Assembly: GCF_020535245.1 (NCBI RefSeq)
Contig: NZ_CP084911.1
Location: 783,001 to 847,000 of the forward strand
Length of the DNA stretch: 64,000 nt
DNA from: Asticcacaulis sp. AND118
GTDB lineage: Bacteria > Pseudomonadota > Alphaproteobacteria > Caulobacterales > Caulobacteraceae
Direction: 5' to 3'
Shown: positions 49,850 through 58,443 of the stretch, piece after piece
How positions within the stretch are numbered: position 1 is the stretch's first letter
How the letters are laid out: each line of letters starts with the position of its first letter
Made by a program: the position numbers and the translations under genes
Notes under the pieces: generated by a model
What the model was told of the DNA's origin: nothing
Database searches by the model: none
The model's input: only the letters and a program-made list of their open reading frames with translations

Positions 49850-52078
49850 ATGTTGATGCACATGTCTCACATTCGCAATCGCAAGCACGCCTCCAACCGT
49901 TATCTGACGACCGCCCTGATGGCTGCCGCTGCGGTTCCGGCCCTGTCCACCGCCGCTTTCGCTCAGGACAAGACGCTGGAAGGCGTCACCGTCACCGCCG
50001 AAGACAACACCTACAAGGCCGACGTTGTGTCGTCGCCGAAGCAGACCCAGGCCCTGATCGACACCCCGAAGACCGTTCAGGTCATCAAGAAGGAAGTCAT
50101 TCAGGAGCAGCAGGCCACGACCCTGCTCGAAGCCCTGCGCAACACGCCGGGCATCACCCTGCAGATGGGTGAAAACGGCAACACGTCTTCGGGCGATACC
50201 TTCCAGATGCGCGGCTTCGACATGTCGAACTCGCTTCTGGTCGACGGCCTGCGCGATCGTGGCGTGGCGACGCGCGACACCTTCAATATCGAACAGATCG
50301 AAGTCGTGAAGGGCGCCGGCGGCGCCGACACCGGGCGCGGCGCTTCGGCGGGCTATATCAACGTCTCGACCAAGCAGGCGTCGCTCGATGACGCCGCTTC
50401 GGCTTTGGTCGCGGCCTACAGCCAGGGCGGCGCGCGCGCTACGGTCGATGTCAACAAGGCCATCGGCGAAACCAGCGCCCTGCGTCTGAACCTGATGTCG
50501 CAGGACATCGACACGGCGGGTCGCGACTATGTGAACCGTACCGGCTACGGCGTCGCCGTCGCCTACGGGGTCGGTCTGGAAACCGCCACCCGCTTCCACC
50601 TGTCGGGTCAGTACCTGAACAACGACAATGTGCCGGACGGTGGCATCTCGTCGATCGGCTGGGAGGGCTTCTACAACGCCACCGCCGAAGTGCGTAACGG
50701 TGCGAAGGTCCGTTCGGAAAACTTCTACGGTAGCGTCAACGACTTCGAAAAGCAGGAGCAGGGCTCCGTCACGGCCAAATTCGAGCACGACTTCGCTGCC
50801 GGTATCTATTTCACCAACGTCGCGCGCTGGTCGAACACCTCGCTGGAACGCGTCCTGACGGGTGTCAACGGTATCACGGCCGCCACGCCGTCAAACCCAT
50901 CCACCTGGACTCTGGCGCGTTCGCGTCAGCGCGTAGGCCAGAAGTCGGAGACCTTCAACAACGTCTCGAACTTCGTCACCAGCTTCGACACGGGGGCTCT
51001 GAAGCACGATCTGGTCTTCGGCTTCGAATATTCGGACGAAAAGACCAATATCGGCACCTACACCGCGCAGGGCACCACGAATCCGGCGAACCTGTACAAT
51101 CCGAACCCTAACGATGTCATGGCCTCGCTGCCCCTCGCGGCGGCCACGGCCACTACAACGGCCTGGACGATCAGCGACACGCAGGTTTCGTCGATCTACG
51201 TGTTCGACACTATTGCACTGGGCGACAAGTGGATCGTGAATCTGGGGGTGCGCTCGGACTCCTATCGCGTCGAATATTCGACCTACGCCAGCAACAACAC
51301 GCGCACGGCGGACCTGAAGGCCAACAAGTCGATCAGCGCCTACAAAGCCGGTCTGCTCTACAAGCCGACACTCAACAGCTCGGTCTATGTCTCCTACGCC
51401 ACCTCGGTGACGCCTCCGGGCAGCGCGGGTACGCTGAGCGCCACCGGCGTCAATATCAACAACGCCAATGTCGATCCATCCGAGACCGAAAACCTCGAAG
51501 CCGGCGTCAAGTGGGACCTTTTCGAGGGGCATCTGGGCCTGACCGGTGCGTGGTACAAGACCAACTACACCAACCAGTTCGTTCAGGACACCGATCTGGA
51601 CGGCTTCGCCGAAAACTACGGCGACCGCGAAATCACCGGCTTCGAGTTCGGCCTGACCGGCAAGATCACCGACAAGTGGGAAATCACCGCCGGTATTCAG
51701 ACCATGGACGACGAGCAGAAGGAAGGCGGCACGGTCGGTTCGACCAGCCGCTGGTCGCCGGAACTGTCGGCTTCGTTCTGGAGCACCTATGCGCTCTCCG
51801 ACAAGATCAGGCTGGGCGGTGGCGCGCGCTATATGGGCGAACAGAAGCGCGATCTGGCCGTGACCGGTCCGGCCGCGACGTCTAACATGCCGTCGATCCC
51901 GGAATACTGGGTCGTCGACGCCTATGCGTCCTACGCGCTGACCCCGAAGGCTTCGCTGCAACTGAACGTCTACAATCTGGCGGACGAAGACTATATCGCG
52001 CAACTGAACAACGGCGGTTCGCGTCTGTCGCCGGGCGCGCCCCGGTCGGCCACGGTGACCCTGAACTACCGGTTCTGA
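49850..52078 (+). CDS. TonB-dependent siderophore receptor, Fiu/PiuA-like
   Basis: 742 aa. The signal peptide ends at AFAQD, followed by a TonB-box region (LEGVTVTAED), a plug (about 45-155, with TLLEALRNTPGITLQMGENG and RGFDMSNSLLVDG) and a barrel ending TVTLNYRF. The plug motifs are those of catecholate-type receptors. Directly downstream lies piuC, a partner seen with this receptor type. A Fur box precedes it. Starts at 49850, 49856 and 49862 are all in frame. Confidence 0.92.
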   Translation: MLMHMSHIRNRKHASNRYLTTALMAAAAVPALSTAAFAQDKTLEGVTVTAEDNTYKADVVSSPKQTQALIDTPKTVQVIKKEVIQEQQATTLLEALRNTPGITLQMGENGNTSSGDTFQMRGFDMSNSLLVDGLRDRGVATRDTFNIEQIEVVKGAGGADTGRGASAGYINVSTKQASLDDAASALVAAYSQGGARATVDVNKAIGETSALRLNLMSQDIDTAGRDYVNRTGYGVAVAYGVGLETATRFHLSGQYLNNDNVPDGGISSIGWEGFYNATAEVRNGAKVRSENFYGSVNDFEKQEQGSVTAKFEHDFAAGIYFTNVARWSNTSLERVLTGVNGITAATPSNPSTWTLARSRQRVGQKSETFNNVSNFVTSFDTGALKHDLVFGFEYSDEKTNIGTYTAQGTTNPANLYNPNPNDVMASLPLAAATATTTAWTISDTQVSSIYVFDTIALGDKWIVNLGVRSDSYRVEYSTYASNNTRTADLKANKSISAYKAGLLYKPTLNSSVYVSYATSVTPPGSAGTLSATGVNINNANVDPSETENLEAGVKWDLFEGHLGLTGAWYKTNYTNQFVQDTDLDGFAENYGDREITGFEFGLTGKITDKWEITAGIQTMDDEQKEGGTVGSTSRWSPELSASFWSTYALSDKIRLGGGARYMGEQKRDLAVTGPAATSNMPSIPEYWVVDAYASYALTPKASLQLNVYNLADEDYIAQLNNGGSRLSPGAPRSATVTLNYRF

Positions 52079-52159
52079 TATCGGGGCTGTTGAGGGACTG
52101 CGGCAATATATCCCCGCTGCCGTCCCTTGACCTTTCCTCAAGGACTTTCATGATCTACT

Positions 52160-52193
52160 GGCTCCGACCGTTCCGGTCGGAGCCTTTTCTTTT
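52160..52193 (+). terminator. Terminator between receptor and piuC
   Basis: GGCTCCGACC (52160-52169) and GGTCGGAGCC (52175-52184) form a perfect stem followed by TTTTCTTTT, only 20 bp before the piuC start. Read-through or an internal promoter is needed for piuC. Confidence 0.85.
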
Positions 52194-52204
52194 CCGAGAT
52201 TTTG

Positions 52205-52885
52205 ATGCTGCTCCACTTGCCCGAAGTTCTGACCCGCGATGATCTCGCCGAGATCCGTTCGGCGCTGACGCAGGCGCGCTGGGCCGACGGTGCGGCCTCT
52301 GCCGGCCCGCAGGCGCAGAAGGTCAAGCAGAACCGTCAACTGCCCACCGATGCGCCTGAGGCGCGTCTTCTGGGTGAGCGCGTCGAGACGGCGCTGCGCC
52401 GGCACCCGCTGTTTCAGTCAGCCGCCCTGCCGCGCATCATCCTGACGCCGCGCTTCAACGCCTATGAAGGCGGCGGGCATTACGGCAATCATGTCGACAG
52501 CGCCATCCATTCCGATCCGTTCAAGGGGCTGACCGTACGCACGGACGTGTCGACCACGGTCTTCCTCAACGATCCCGAAGAGTACGAAGGTGGCGAACTG
52601 ATCGTCGAGGACACCTACGGCGCGCATGAGGTCAAGCTGCCCGCCGGCGACGCCATTCTTTACCCCTCAACCTCGCTGCACCGCGTCGAACCGGTGACCG
52701 AGGGCGTACGGCTGGCCTCTTTTCTGTGGACGCAGAGCCTGATCCGGGACACCGAGCGGCGGCGCATGTTGTTTGAACTCGACATGACCATATTGCGTCT
52801 TCGCACCCAATTGGGCGACAGTGAGGAAGTGGTCGGCCTGACGGCGCACTATCACAACCTCATCCGGCAATGGGCGGAGGCCTGA
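52205..52885 (+). CDS. piuC: PKHD-type Fe(II)/2-oxoglutarate dioxygenase PiuC
   Basis: 226 aa, the family length. The 2-His-1-Asp iron site is visible (HVDSAIH near residue 97 and the distal His in [10 protein letters not shown]). The PiuC/YbiX family is regularly found beside siderophore receptors and is needed for efficient use of some siderophores. Its stop overlaps the next ATG (TGATG), giving tight coupling to the hydroxy-acid oxidase gene. Confidence 0.9.
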   Translation: MLLHLPEVLTRDDLAEIRSALTQARWADGAASAGPQAQKVKQNRQLPTDAPEARLLGERVETALRRHPLFQSAALPRIILTPRFNAYEGGGHYGNHVDSAIHSDPFKGLTVRTDVSTTVFLNDPEEYEGGELIVEDTYGAHEVKLPAGDAILYPSTSLHRVEPVTEGVRLASFLWTQSLIRDTERRRMLFELDMTILRLRTQLGDSEEVVGLTAHYHNLIRQWAEA

Positions 52886-53979
52886 TGCACAAGGCGCCGA
52901 TGGCGGTCATTCCGCCCCATATCGTTTCACTGGCCGACTACGAGCCCTGCGCGCGTGAGCGCATGACCGACGTGGCGTGGACCTATCTGCAGTCGGGCGC
53001 AGCGGACGAGATCACCCTGCGCCGCAATATCGAGGCCTTTCAGGACCTGCATCTCAGGGGCCGCGTGCTGGGCGAGGTGACGGGCGGCCATACGCGCCTC
53101 AACCTGTTCGGTCATATCTACGACCATCCGATCTTTCTTGCGCCTCTGGCCTATCAGAAGCTGTTCCACACCGAAGGCGAGCGCGCCACGGCGCTGGGGG
53201 CCGCGGTTACGCAGACGCTGATGATCCTGTCGACCCTGTCGACCGTCTCGCTGGAAGAGGTGGCGCAGGCCGAGACCGCGCCGCCTCTGTGGTTTCAGCT
53301 CTATCTTCAAGCCGATCACGGCGTGTCGCTGGACCTGATCCACCGCGCCGAGCGCGAAGGTTATCGCGCGCTGGTCATCACGGTGGACGCGGCCCTGGCC
53401 GGCATCCGCAACCGCGAGCAGCGGGCGGGTTTTCACCTGCCGCCGCACCTGACGGCGGTCAATCTCGCCAACGCCCCCGCCAAGCCGCCACCCGCGCCGG
53501 GGCAAAGTCTTGTCTTCGACAGCCTGATGAAGACCGCGCCGGGTTGGTCCGATATCGAGTGGGTGCTGTCCGAAGCGCGCCTGCCGGTCATCCTTAAGGG
53601 CATCGTCGCGCCTGAAGACGCCGATCACGCCTGCCGCATGGGCGTGCATGGCATTATCGTCTCCAATCACGGGGGCCGGGTGCTCGATACGCTGCCCGCG
53701 GCCATCGATGCCCTGCCGGCTGTGGTGGCGGCGGTGGCGGGGCGGGTGCCGGTGTTGCTGGATGGCGGCGTGCGGCGCGGCACGGACGTGTTCAAGGCGC
53801 TGGCGCTGGGGGCTTCGGCGGTATTGATAGGCCGCCCCTACATCCACGCCCTGGCCGCGGCCGGCCCCTTGGGTGTGGCCCACGCGGTCCGCACGCTGAG
53901 GGAGGAACTGGAAATCGTCATGGCCCTGTCGGGAACGCCGACCCTGGACCGTATAAGGCCGGAGCATCTCTTTATCTGA
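52885..53979 (+). CDS. FMN-dependent alpha-hydroxy-acid oxidase/dehydrogenase
   Basis: 364 aa from ATG 52885, with GGAGG directly upstream. The FMN barrel shows the catalytic His in GIIVSNHGGR, Lys in VILKGIVAPED and the FMN phosphate site LLDGGVRRGTDVFKA/GRPYIHA. It belongs to the lactate/glycolate oxidase family. Co-translation with piuC puts it in the iron-uptake block; whether its substrate is lactate or a siderophore-derived hydroxy acid is unknown. Confidence 0.88.
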   Translation: MHKAPMAVIPPHIVSLADYEPCARERMTDVAWTYLQSGAADEITLRRNIEAFQDLHLRGRVLGEVTGGHTRLNLFGHIYDHPIFLAPLAYQKLFHTEGERATALGAAVTQTLMILSTLSTVSLEEVAQAETAPPLWFQLYLQADHGVSLDLIHRAEREGYRALVITVDAALAGIRNREQRAGFHLPPHLTAVNLANAPAKPPPAPGQSLVFDSLMKTAPGWSDIEWVLSEARLPVILKGIVAPEDADHACRMGVHGIIVSNHGGRVLDTLPAAIDALPAVVAAVAGRVPVLLDGGVRRGTDVFKALALGASAVLIGRPYIHALAAAGPLGVAHAVRTLREELEIVMALSGTPTLDRIRPEHLFI

Positions 53980-54024
53980 GTGATATTTCCCCATTTTGCT
54001 GCCTTGCAAAAGGAAGGAGGGCTT

Positions 54025-54043
54025 GATAATGAGAATGATTATT
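54025..54043. promoter_or_regulatory. Fur box before the PepSY operon
   Basis: GATAATGAGAATGATTATT matches about 16 of 19 positions of the classical Fur consensus and lies 19 bp before the start of the PepSY gene. Confidence 0.82.
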
Positions 54044-54061
54044 AGATAGAGCCGCTCAACA

Positions 54062-54682
54062 ATGCCGATCGCTTTCAAACCGTCTCCGTCCTTCTGGCGC
54101 AATCAGTTGCGTCAGTGGCACTGGATATCGTCCGCCCTGTGTCTGGTGGGCATGATCCTGTTTTCGGTGACCGGCTTCACGCTCAATCACGCCAGCCTCA
54201 TCGAGGCGAAGCCCGAAATCACGACCTGGGAAAAGGATCTTAGCGAAGCGACCATCGCACTCCTGCCCAAGGCCGAGGACAAGAAGCTTCTGCCCGTTGA
54301 TGTGGCCGGCGCGCTGAAAGCCGAAACGGGCGTCGACGTGTCGAAGATCGTCCCGGAAGTGTCGGAGACCGAGCTTTACTTCGCCATGCCGGGGCCCGGC
54401 TTCGACGAATGGATGAGCGTCGAACGCGACACTGGCTACGTCTCCTACGAAAAGAGCCATCGCGGCGTCATCGCCGTGCTCAACGACCTGCACAAGGGCC
54501 GCAATGCCGGGCCGGCATGGAGCCTGTTCATCGACATCATCGCCATCGCTTCGGTCATCTTCTGCCTGACGGGGCTGGGCCTTTTGTGGATCTACGCCAG
54601 AGGGCGGCGCATCACCTGGCCGCTGATCGGTCTCGGCGCCATCGTGCCGTTCATTCTGTTCCTTCTTTTCATTCATGCGTGA
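54062..54682 (+). CDS. PepSY-associated membrane protein
   Basis: 206 aa. One transmembrane helix near the N-terminus (WISSALCLVGMILFSVTGF), a periplasmic PepSY-like domain (about 45-145), and two C-terminal helices (SLFIDIIAIASVIFCLTGLG, LIGLGAIVPFILFLLFI). Such proteins form part of membrane ferric-reductase systems with ApbE and flavoreductases, as the downstream genes show. First gene of a Fur-controlled four-gene operon. Confidence 0.85.
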   Translation: MPIAFKPSPSFWRNQLRQWHWISSALCLVGMILFSVTGFTLNHASLIEAKPEITTWEKDLSEATIALLPKAEDKKLLPVDVAGALKAETGVDVSKIVPEVSETELYFAMPGPGFDEWMSVERDTGYVSYEKSHRGVIAVLNDLHKGRNAGPAWSLFIDIIAIASVIFCLTGLGLLWIYARGRRITWPLIGLGAIVPFILFLLFIHA

Positions 54683-54690
54683 GGTTTATC

Positions 54691-55215
54691 ATGTTCGCTA
54701 AAACAGCCGTCTGGACGACGGTTCTGGGCGTAGGCGCGCTGTCTTCAGCTCATGGGGGCGCCGCCCATGCCGGCACCGTCACCGTCGATGTCGAAATCCC
54801 TCGCCTGAGCGTGGCCGAATATCATAAGCCCTATGTGGCGGCGTGGATCGAGGACGGCGCAGGTGCGCACAAGTCGAACCTGTTCGTATGGTATCAGGTC
54901 GGTAAGGGCGACAAGTGGCTGAAAGATCTGCGCGCCTGGTGGCGCAAGTCGGGCCGTGATCTCAGCGCCCCGGCCGTCAGCGGCCTGTCATCGGCGACCA
55001 AGGCGCCGGGGCGTCAGTCGGCGAAGATCGATTCCGTGGTGGCCTTCAAAGGCCTGACGCCGGGTGAATATGTGCTCAATGTCGAAGCCTCACGCGAAGG
55101 CGGCGGTCGCGAAGTAGTGAAAGCGCCGTTCAAGTGGGACGGCAGGAAGGCCTTCGCGGTTTCGGCCAAGGGTGCGACCGAGCTGGGCGCGGTGGCGTTC
55201 AACTTCAAGCCTTAA
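54691..55215 (+). CDS. DUF2271 periplasmic protein
   Basis: 174 aa from ATG 54691 with GAGG upstream. The signal peptide ends near AHAGT. The domain (RPYVAAWIEDGAG-like KPYVAAWIED, WLKDLRAWWRKSGR, FKGLTPGEYVLNVEA) matches DUF2271, which accompanies PepSY and ApbE proteins in iron-regulated operons. No catalytic residue is evident; it may be a partner subunit that receives the covalently bound flavin or binds the reductase. Confidence 0.85.
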   Translation: MFAKTAVWTTVLGVGALSSAHGGAAHAGTVTVDVEIPRLSVAEYHKPYVAAWIEDGAGAHKSNLFVWYQVGKGDKWLKDLRAWWRKSGRDLSAPAVSGLSSATKAPGRQSAKIDSVVAFKGLTPGEYVLNVEASREGGGREVVKAPFKWDGRKAFAVSAKGATELGAVAFNFKP

Positions 55216-55254
55216 GGCTGAGTTCCTCCCCTGATCTCAGGGGCGGCGCTATGG

Positions 55255-56256
55255 ATGCAGGCCTTGCTCAACTCCCCCTCAACCGACCGGCGCGTGCTGG
55301 TTCCGGCGCTGACGCAAGCGCCGGAAGACGTATCGGCGTGCCTGCCCTGCGAGGTGTCGGGCAAGGCTTTCGCGACGACGTGGCAGGTGCGGCTGCACAC
55401 GGACGGGCCGATCGACCGGCAGGGATTATCGGCGCGGATTCAGGCTCTTCTCGACCGTATTGATGCGGAAATGTCGCCCTACCGCGCCGATTCCGACCTG
55501 ACGCGCTTCAATGAAGCGCCAACGGGCGCGTTCGTCGCTTTGCCGCCCCTGCTGATGCAGGTTATCGCCCACGCGCTCGACATCGCCCGTCTCAGCGACG
55601 GGGCCTTCGATCCGGCCCTGCTGGAGGCGGTCGAACTGTGGGGTTTCGGGGCCAAAATCGTCGCCGAAGGCCTGCCCGCGCCGCAAGCTCAGGCAGCGCT
55701 GAAGCAGCGTCAGGACTGGCGCGCGTTGAACTGGCAGTCCGACGGACTGACCAAGCCCGAAGGCGTCAAGCTCGATCTCTGCGGCATCGCCAAGGGCTAT
55801 GCGGTGGACATGGTGACGCAGATGCTGAAAGAGACGCCCGGCGTACGTTCGGCTCTGGTCGAAATCGGCGGCGAACTGAAAGGCTTCGGCATCCACCGCG
55901 ACGGTCAGCCGTGGTGGGTCGAGATCGAGTCCGCCCCAACGGGTTTGGAGACACTCGTGGCCCTGCTGGATATGGCGGTGGCGACGTCCGGCGACACCAA
56001 ACGTTTCTTTATCCATGACGGCGTGCGCCTGTCGCACACCATCGATGCCGCCACCGCCGCCCCGGTGCGGAGCGGCATCAGTCAGGTCAGCGTCTTCGAT
56101 GCCGATTGCTGGCGCGCCGACGCCCTGGCCACGGCGCTGATGGTGATGGGCGAAGCGCGTGCCATGCAATTCGCACAAACCCATGCTATTCCTTGTCTGA
56201 TAAGGCTGAGTGACGGGCGCGAAATGCTGAGCCCCGTCCTTGAGGACTGGTTATGA
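55255..56256 (+). CDS. apbE: FAD:protein FMN transferase ApbE
   Basis: 333 aa. Family motifs are present: DSDLTRFNE, LDLCGIAKGYAVD, VEIGGELKGFG and DAATAAPV near the C-terminus. ApbE links FMN covalently to Thr/Ser of flavoproteins, usually outside the cytoplasm; no obvious signal peptide is seen in this copy. Its stop overlaps the reductase start (ATGA). The modified target is probably another member of this operon. Confidence 0.9.
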   Translation: MQALLNSPSTDRRVLVPALTQAPEDVSACLPCEVSGKAFATTWQVRLHTDGPIDRQGLSARIQALLDRIDAEMSPYRADSDLTRFNEAPTGAFVALPPLLMQVIAHALDIARLSDGAFDPALLEAVELWGFGAKIVAEGLPAPQAQAALKQRQDWRALNWQSDGLTKPEGVKLDLCGIAKGYAVDMVTQMLKETPGVRSALVEIGGELKGFGIHRDGQPWWVEIESAPTGLETLVALLDMAVATSGDTKRFFIHDGVRLSHTIDAATAAPVRSGISQVSVFDADCWRADALATALMVMGEARAMQFAQTHAIPCLIRLSDGREMLSPVLEDWL

Positions 56257-57566
56257 TCGAACTCGTCAACACCGACCCGTTGCGCATGGGGCTGGCCGCC
56301 GGGGCCGGCGTGCTGTGGATGCTGATGAGCGGCGTCATGCTGACGCGCGGCCGCGCCAGGTCGGCGGCGGTGGCGGTCGACGCTCTGATCCTGTCGGCGT
56401 CGCAGACCGGTCAGGCCGAGGAACTGGCGCGCCATACGCACAAGGCGTTAGGTGCGGGTGGCCTGAAGACCCGCCTGCTGAGCGTGGACAAGGTCAGCGC
56501 CGAAGACCTGCAACAGGCGAAGCTCGTTCTGGCGGTCGCCTCGACCACGGGCGTCGGCGATGCGCCGGACGACGGGCGCGCCTTCGAAGGCGGGGTGATG
56601 AAGGCGCGCCCCGACCTGTCGGCCCAGAGCTTTGCCGTTCTGGCCTTGGGCGATCGTTCCTATGACGATTTCTGTGCCTTCGGTCATCGCCTTCACGACT
56701 GGTTCACTGCGTGCGGCGCGACGGCGAAAAAGCCGGTGACCGAGGTCGACGATCTCGATCCGGCGGCGCTGAAACACTGGGAAGATTATCTGAAGGAGTG
56801 GGGCGGGGCCTCGGTGCAGGAGGCCAATCCCTTCTCGCCCGCACGCCTGATCGCGCGCGAACGGCTCAATCCGAACAGCGAGGCGGCGGGCCTTTACCGT
56901 ATCGACCTCGCCATTCCCGAAGGCGCGTCGTGGGTCGCCGGCGACCTGGCCGAAATCCTGACGCCGTCCGGTCACCGCCGCGACTATTCCATCGCCTCGT
57001 TGCCGGAGGAGGGCGTGGTGTGCCTGTTCGTGCGTGAGGTGATCAAGGCCGACGGTTCGCGCGGCGAAGGATCGGGGCTTCTGACGGCCCTGCCGGAAGG
57101 CGACGCCGTGCCGCTGCGCCTGAAGTCGCACAAGAATTTCCACACGCCGGAAGGCAACGGGCCGGTGCTGCTGATCGCCGCCGGTTCGGGGCTGGCCGGT
57201 CTGAGGCCCCATCTCATCGACCTCGCGGCGCGCGGCCGCCCGACCTGGTTGATCTATGGCGAGCGCCATCCGCAGAAGGATGGCGGTCTGGCCGATCAGA
57301 TGCGCGGCTGGCGGGAAGGCGGACGTATGCGCCGGCTCGATCTGGCCTTCTCGCGTCCGGACCATGGCGCGAAAGCCTATGTGCAGGATGTGGTGGCGCT
57401 AAAGGCCGGCGAGGTGCGCGACTGGTTGGGGCAGGGCGGCCATGTGCTGGTCTGTGGCGGGCTCGACATGGGGCGCGGCGTCGAAGCGGCGCTGAAAGCG
57501 GCCATGGGCGCGGACTGGCTCGATGCGGCGCTCAGGGACGGTCGCTACCGGCGCGATTTGTACTGA
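56253..57566 (+). CDS. Membrane-anchored flavodoxin/FAD-NADPH reductase (sulfite-reductase-flavoprotein-like)
   Basis: 437 aa. An N-terminal membrane helix (MGLAAGAGVLWMLMSGVML) is followed by a flavodoxin domain (SASQTGQAEELA, STTGVGDAPDD), an FAD domain (RRDYSIAS) and an NADPH domain (GSGLAGLRPH, YGERHPQKD), ending RYRRDLY. This is the electron-input module of the PepSY ferric reductase: NADPH to FAD to FMN to the membrane. Confidence 0.9.
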   Translation: MIELVNTDPLRMGLAAGAGVLWMLMSGVMLTRGRARSAAVAVDALILSASQTGQAEELARHTHKALGAGGLKTRLLSVDKVSAEDLQQAKLVLAVASTTGVGDAPDDGRAFEGGVMKARPDLSAQSFAVLALGDRSYDDFCAFGHRLHDWFTACGATAKKPVTEVDDLDPAALKHWEDYLKEWGGASVQEANPFSPARLIARERLNPNSEAAGLYRIDLAIPEGASWVAGDLAEILTPSGHRRDYSIASLPEEGVVCLFVREVIKADGSRGEGSGLLTALPEGDAVPLRLKSHKNFHTPEGNGPVLLIAAGSGLAGLRPHLIDLAARGRPTWLIYGERHPQKDGGLADQMRGWREGGRMRRLDLAFSRPDHGAKAYVQDVVALKAGEVRDWLGQGGHVLVCGGLDMGRGVEAALKAAMGADWLDAALRDGRYRRDLY

Positions 57567-57570
57567 CGCG

Positions 57571-57718
57571 ACTGCCCGGACCGATTCATGGTGATCCGGC
57601 GGATCGTCTCATCGTCGCCACGGCGCGACACGAGGGCGCGTGCCTGATCACCGAGGATCAGGCGATTCTGAATTACGCTGCCCTAGGTCATGTTCAGGCC
57701 CTTCGCGCTGGTCTTTAA
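57571..57718 (+). pseudogene. C-terminal remnant of a VapC-like PIN-domain toxin
   Basis: Directly after the reductase, one frame reads LPGPIHGDPADRLIVATARH then ITEDQAILNYAALGHV to a stop at 57718. This is the last third of a type II PIN toxin (DPADR, then the terminal Asp). The upstream two thirds and any VapB are missing; the frame simply runs back into the reductase gene. Confidence 0.7.
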
Positions 57719-57720
57719 TT

Positions 57721-57750
57721 AAAAAAAACCCGCCTCAACGCGGAGGCGGG
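57721..57750 (-). terminator. Strong minus-strand terminator
   Basis: Stem CCCGCCTC (57729-57736) with GAGGCGGG (57743-57750), T8 on the minus strand. It has no minus-strand protein gene upstream. Confidence 0.87.
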
Positions 57751-57868
57751 CTTAAGTGCACCGAGGATAATTGAGCGACGAAGAGCCACTCAGGGGAAGC
57801 GCCGGAAGGGGAGGCTGTCCGGTTCCGAGCGCCTGAGACCATGTAGCCCTTCAACGGTGAGTCGTCAA
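57721..57868 (-). ncRNA. Candidate Fur-regulated small RNA
   Basis: On the minus strand a perfect Fur palindrome (57869-57883) overlaps the likely -10 region, preceded by TTGGAC as a possible -35. About 145 nt later a perfect stem CCCGCCTC/GAGGCGGG is followed by a T8 run (57728-57721). No protein gene fits between. The transcript would contain pyrimidine-rich stretches (CCTCCCCTTCC) able to pair with ribosome sites. It is placed beside the iron operon. The start site is an estimate. Confidence 0.5.
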
Positions 57869-57883
57869 TGAGAATTATTCTCA
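57869..57883. promoter_or_regulatory. Perfect Fur box
   Basis: TGAGAATTATTCTCA is a perfect 7-1-7 Fur palindrome. It could control the minus-strand sRNA candidate, the plus-strand small secreted protein gene, or both. Confidence 0.82.
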
Positions 57884-58010
57884 ATATCTTATAAAAAGGT
57901 GTCCAAGGTTTCCGTTCACGGAAATGCGAATAGGCGCGGAGGCGTTTTCCGCTAGTATCCGCCATTAACGCATCACAAAAAGAAGGTCGGGATATGGGGA
58001 CGCAGAACGG

Positions 58011-58412
58011 ATGAAGGGGGTGGTGAGTGTAGGTTTTGCGGCCATGGCGGTCGTGATGATGGCCGGGACGGCGTCGGCGCAGCCGTGCGAGCGGACGATC
58101 ACGCTCGACATCCGCACGATCGATTACAAGTCCAAACCCTATGACCCGATGCTCAAACCCTTGCTGGACAAGGTCGATCCGCAGATCGGCCGTATCGAAC
58201 TGACCTTCGCCTCGGCGCGTGTGCATCCCGACATCGCCGATCTTCAGGCGGCCGGCGTGAAATATGTGCAGTCCAGGATCACGCTTCAGGGCTATGACCC
58301 GGCCCTGATTGCGCGGCAGGAGGTCATGCTGCCCAAGAGCTTCGCGGGCAAGGACGAGCTTTACCGCCTCATTGTGACCTACGGCCCGAAAGACCCGGCG
58401 CCCGCCTGCTGA
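58011..58412 (+). CDS. Small secreted protein of unknown function
   Basis: 133 aa. A signal peptide ends at ASAQP. The mature part has a Cys near its start (QPCERT) and a C-terminal Cys (PAPAC), which could form a disulfide joining both ends. No family recognised. A Fur box lies 130 bp upstream, so iron control is possible. Confidence 0.7.
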   Translation: MKGVVSVGFAAMAVVMMAGTASAQPCERTITLDIRTIDYKSKPYDPMLKPLLDKVDPQIGRIELTFASARVHPDIADLQAAGVKYVQSRITLQGYDPALIARQEVMLPKSFAGKDELYRLIVTYGPKDPAPAC

Positions 58413-58443
58413 ACCGACGGGCGTCGGTCATCGTATCTCGAAC

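Noticed and set aside
57735-58226. 163-codon minus-strand reading
   Set aside because: It runs antisense through the small secreted protein gene and the Fur box, and ends as a low-complexity Arg/His stretch.
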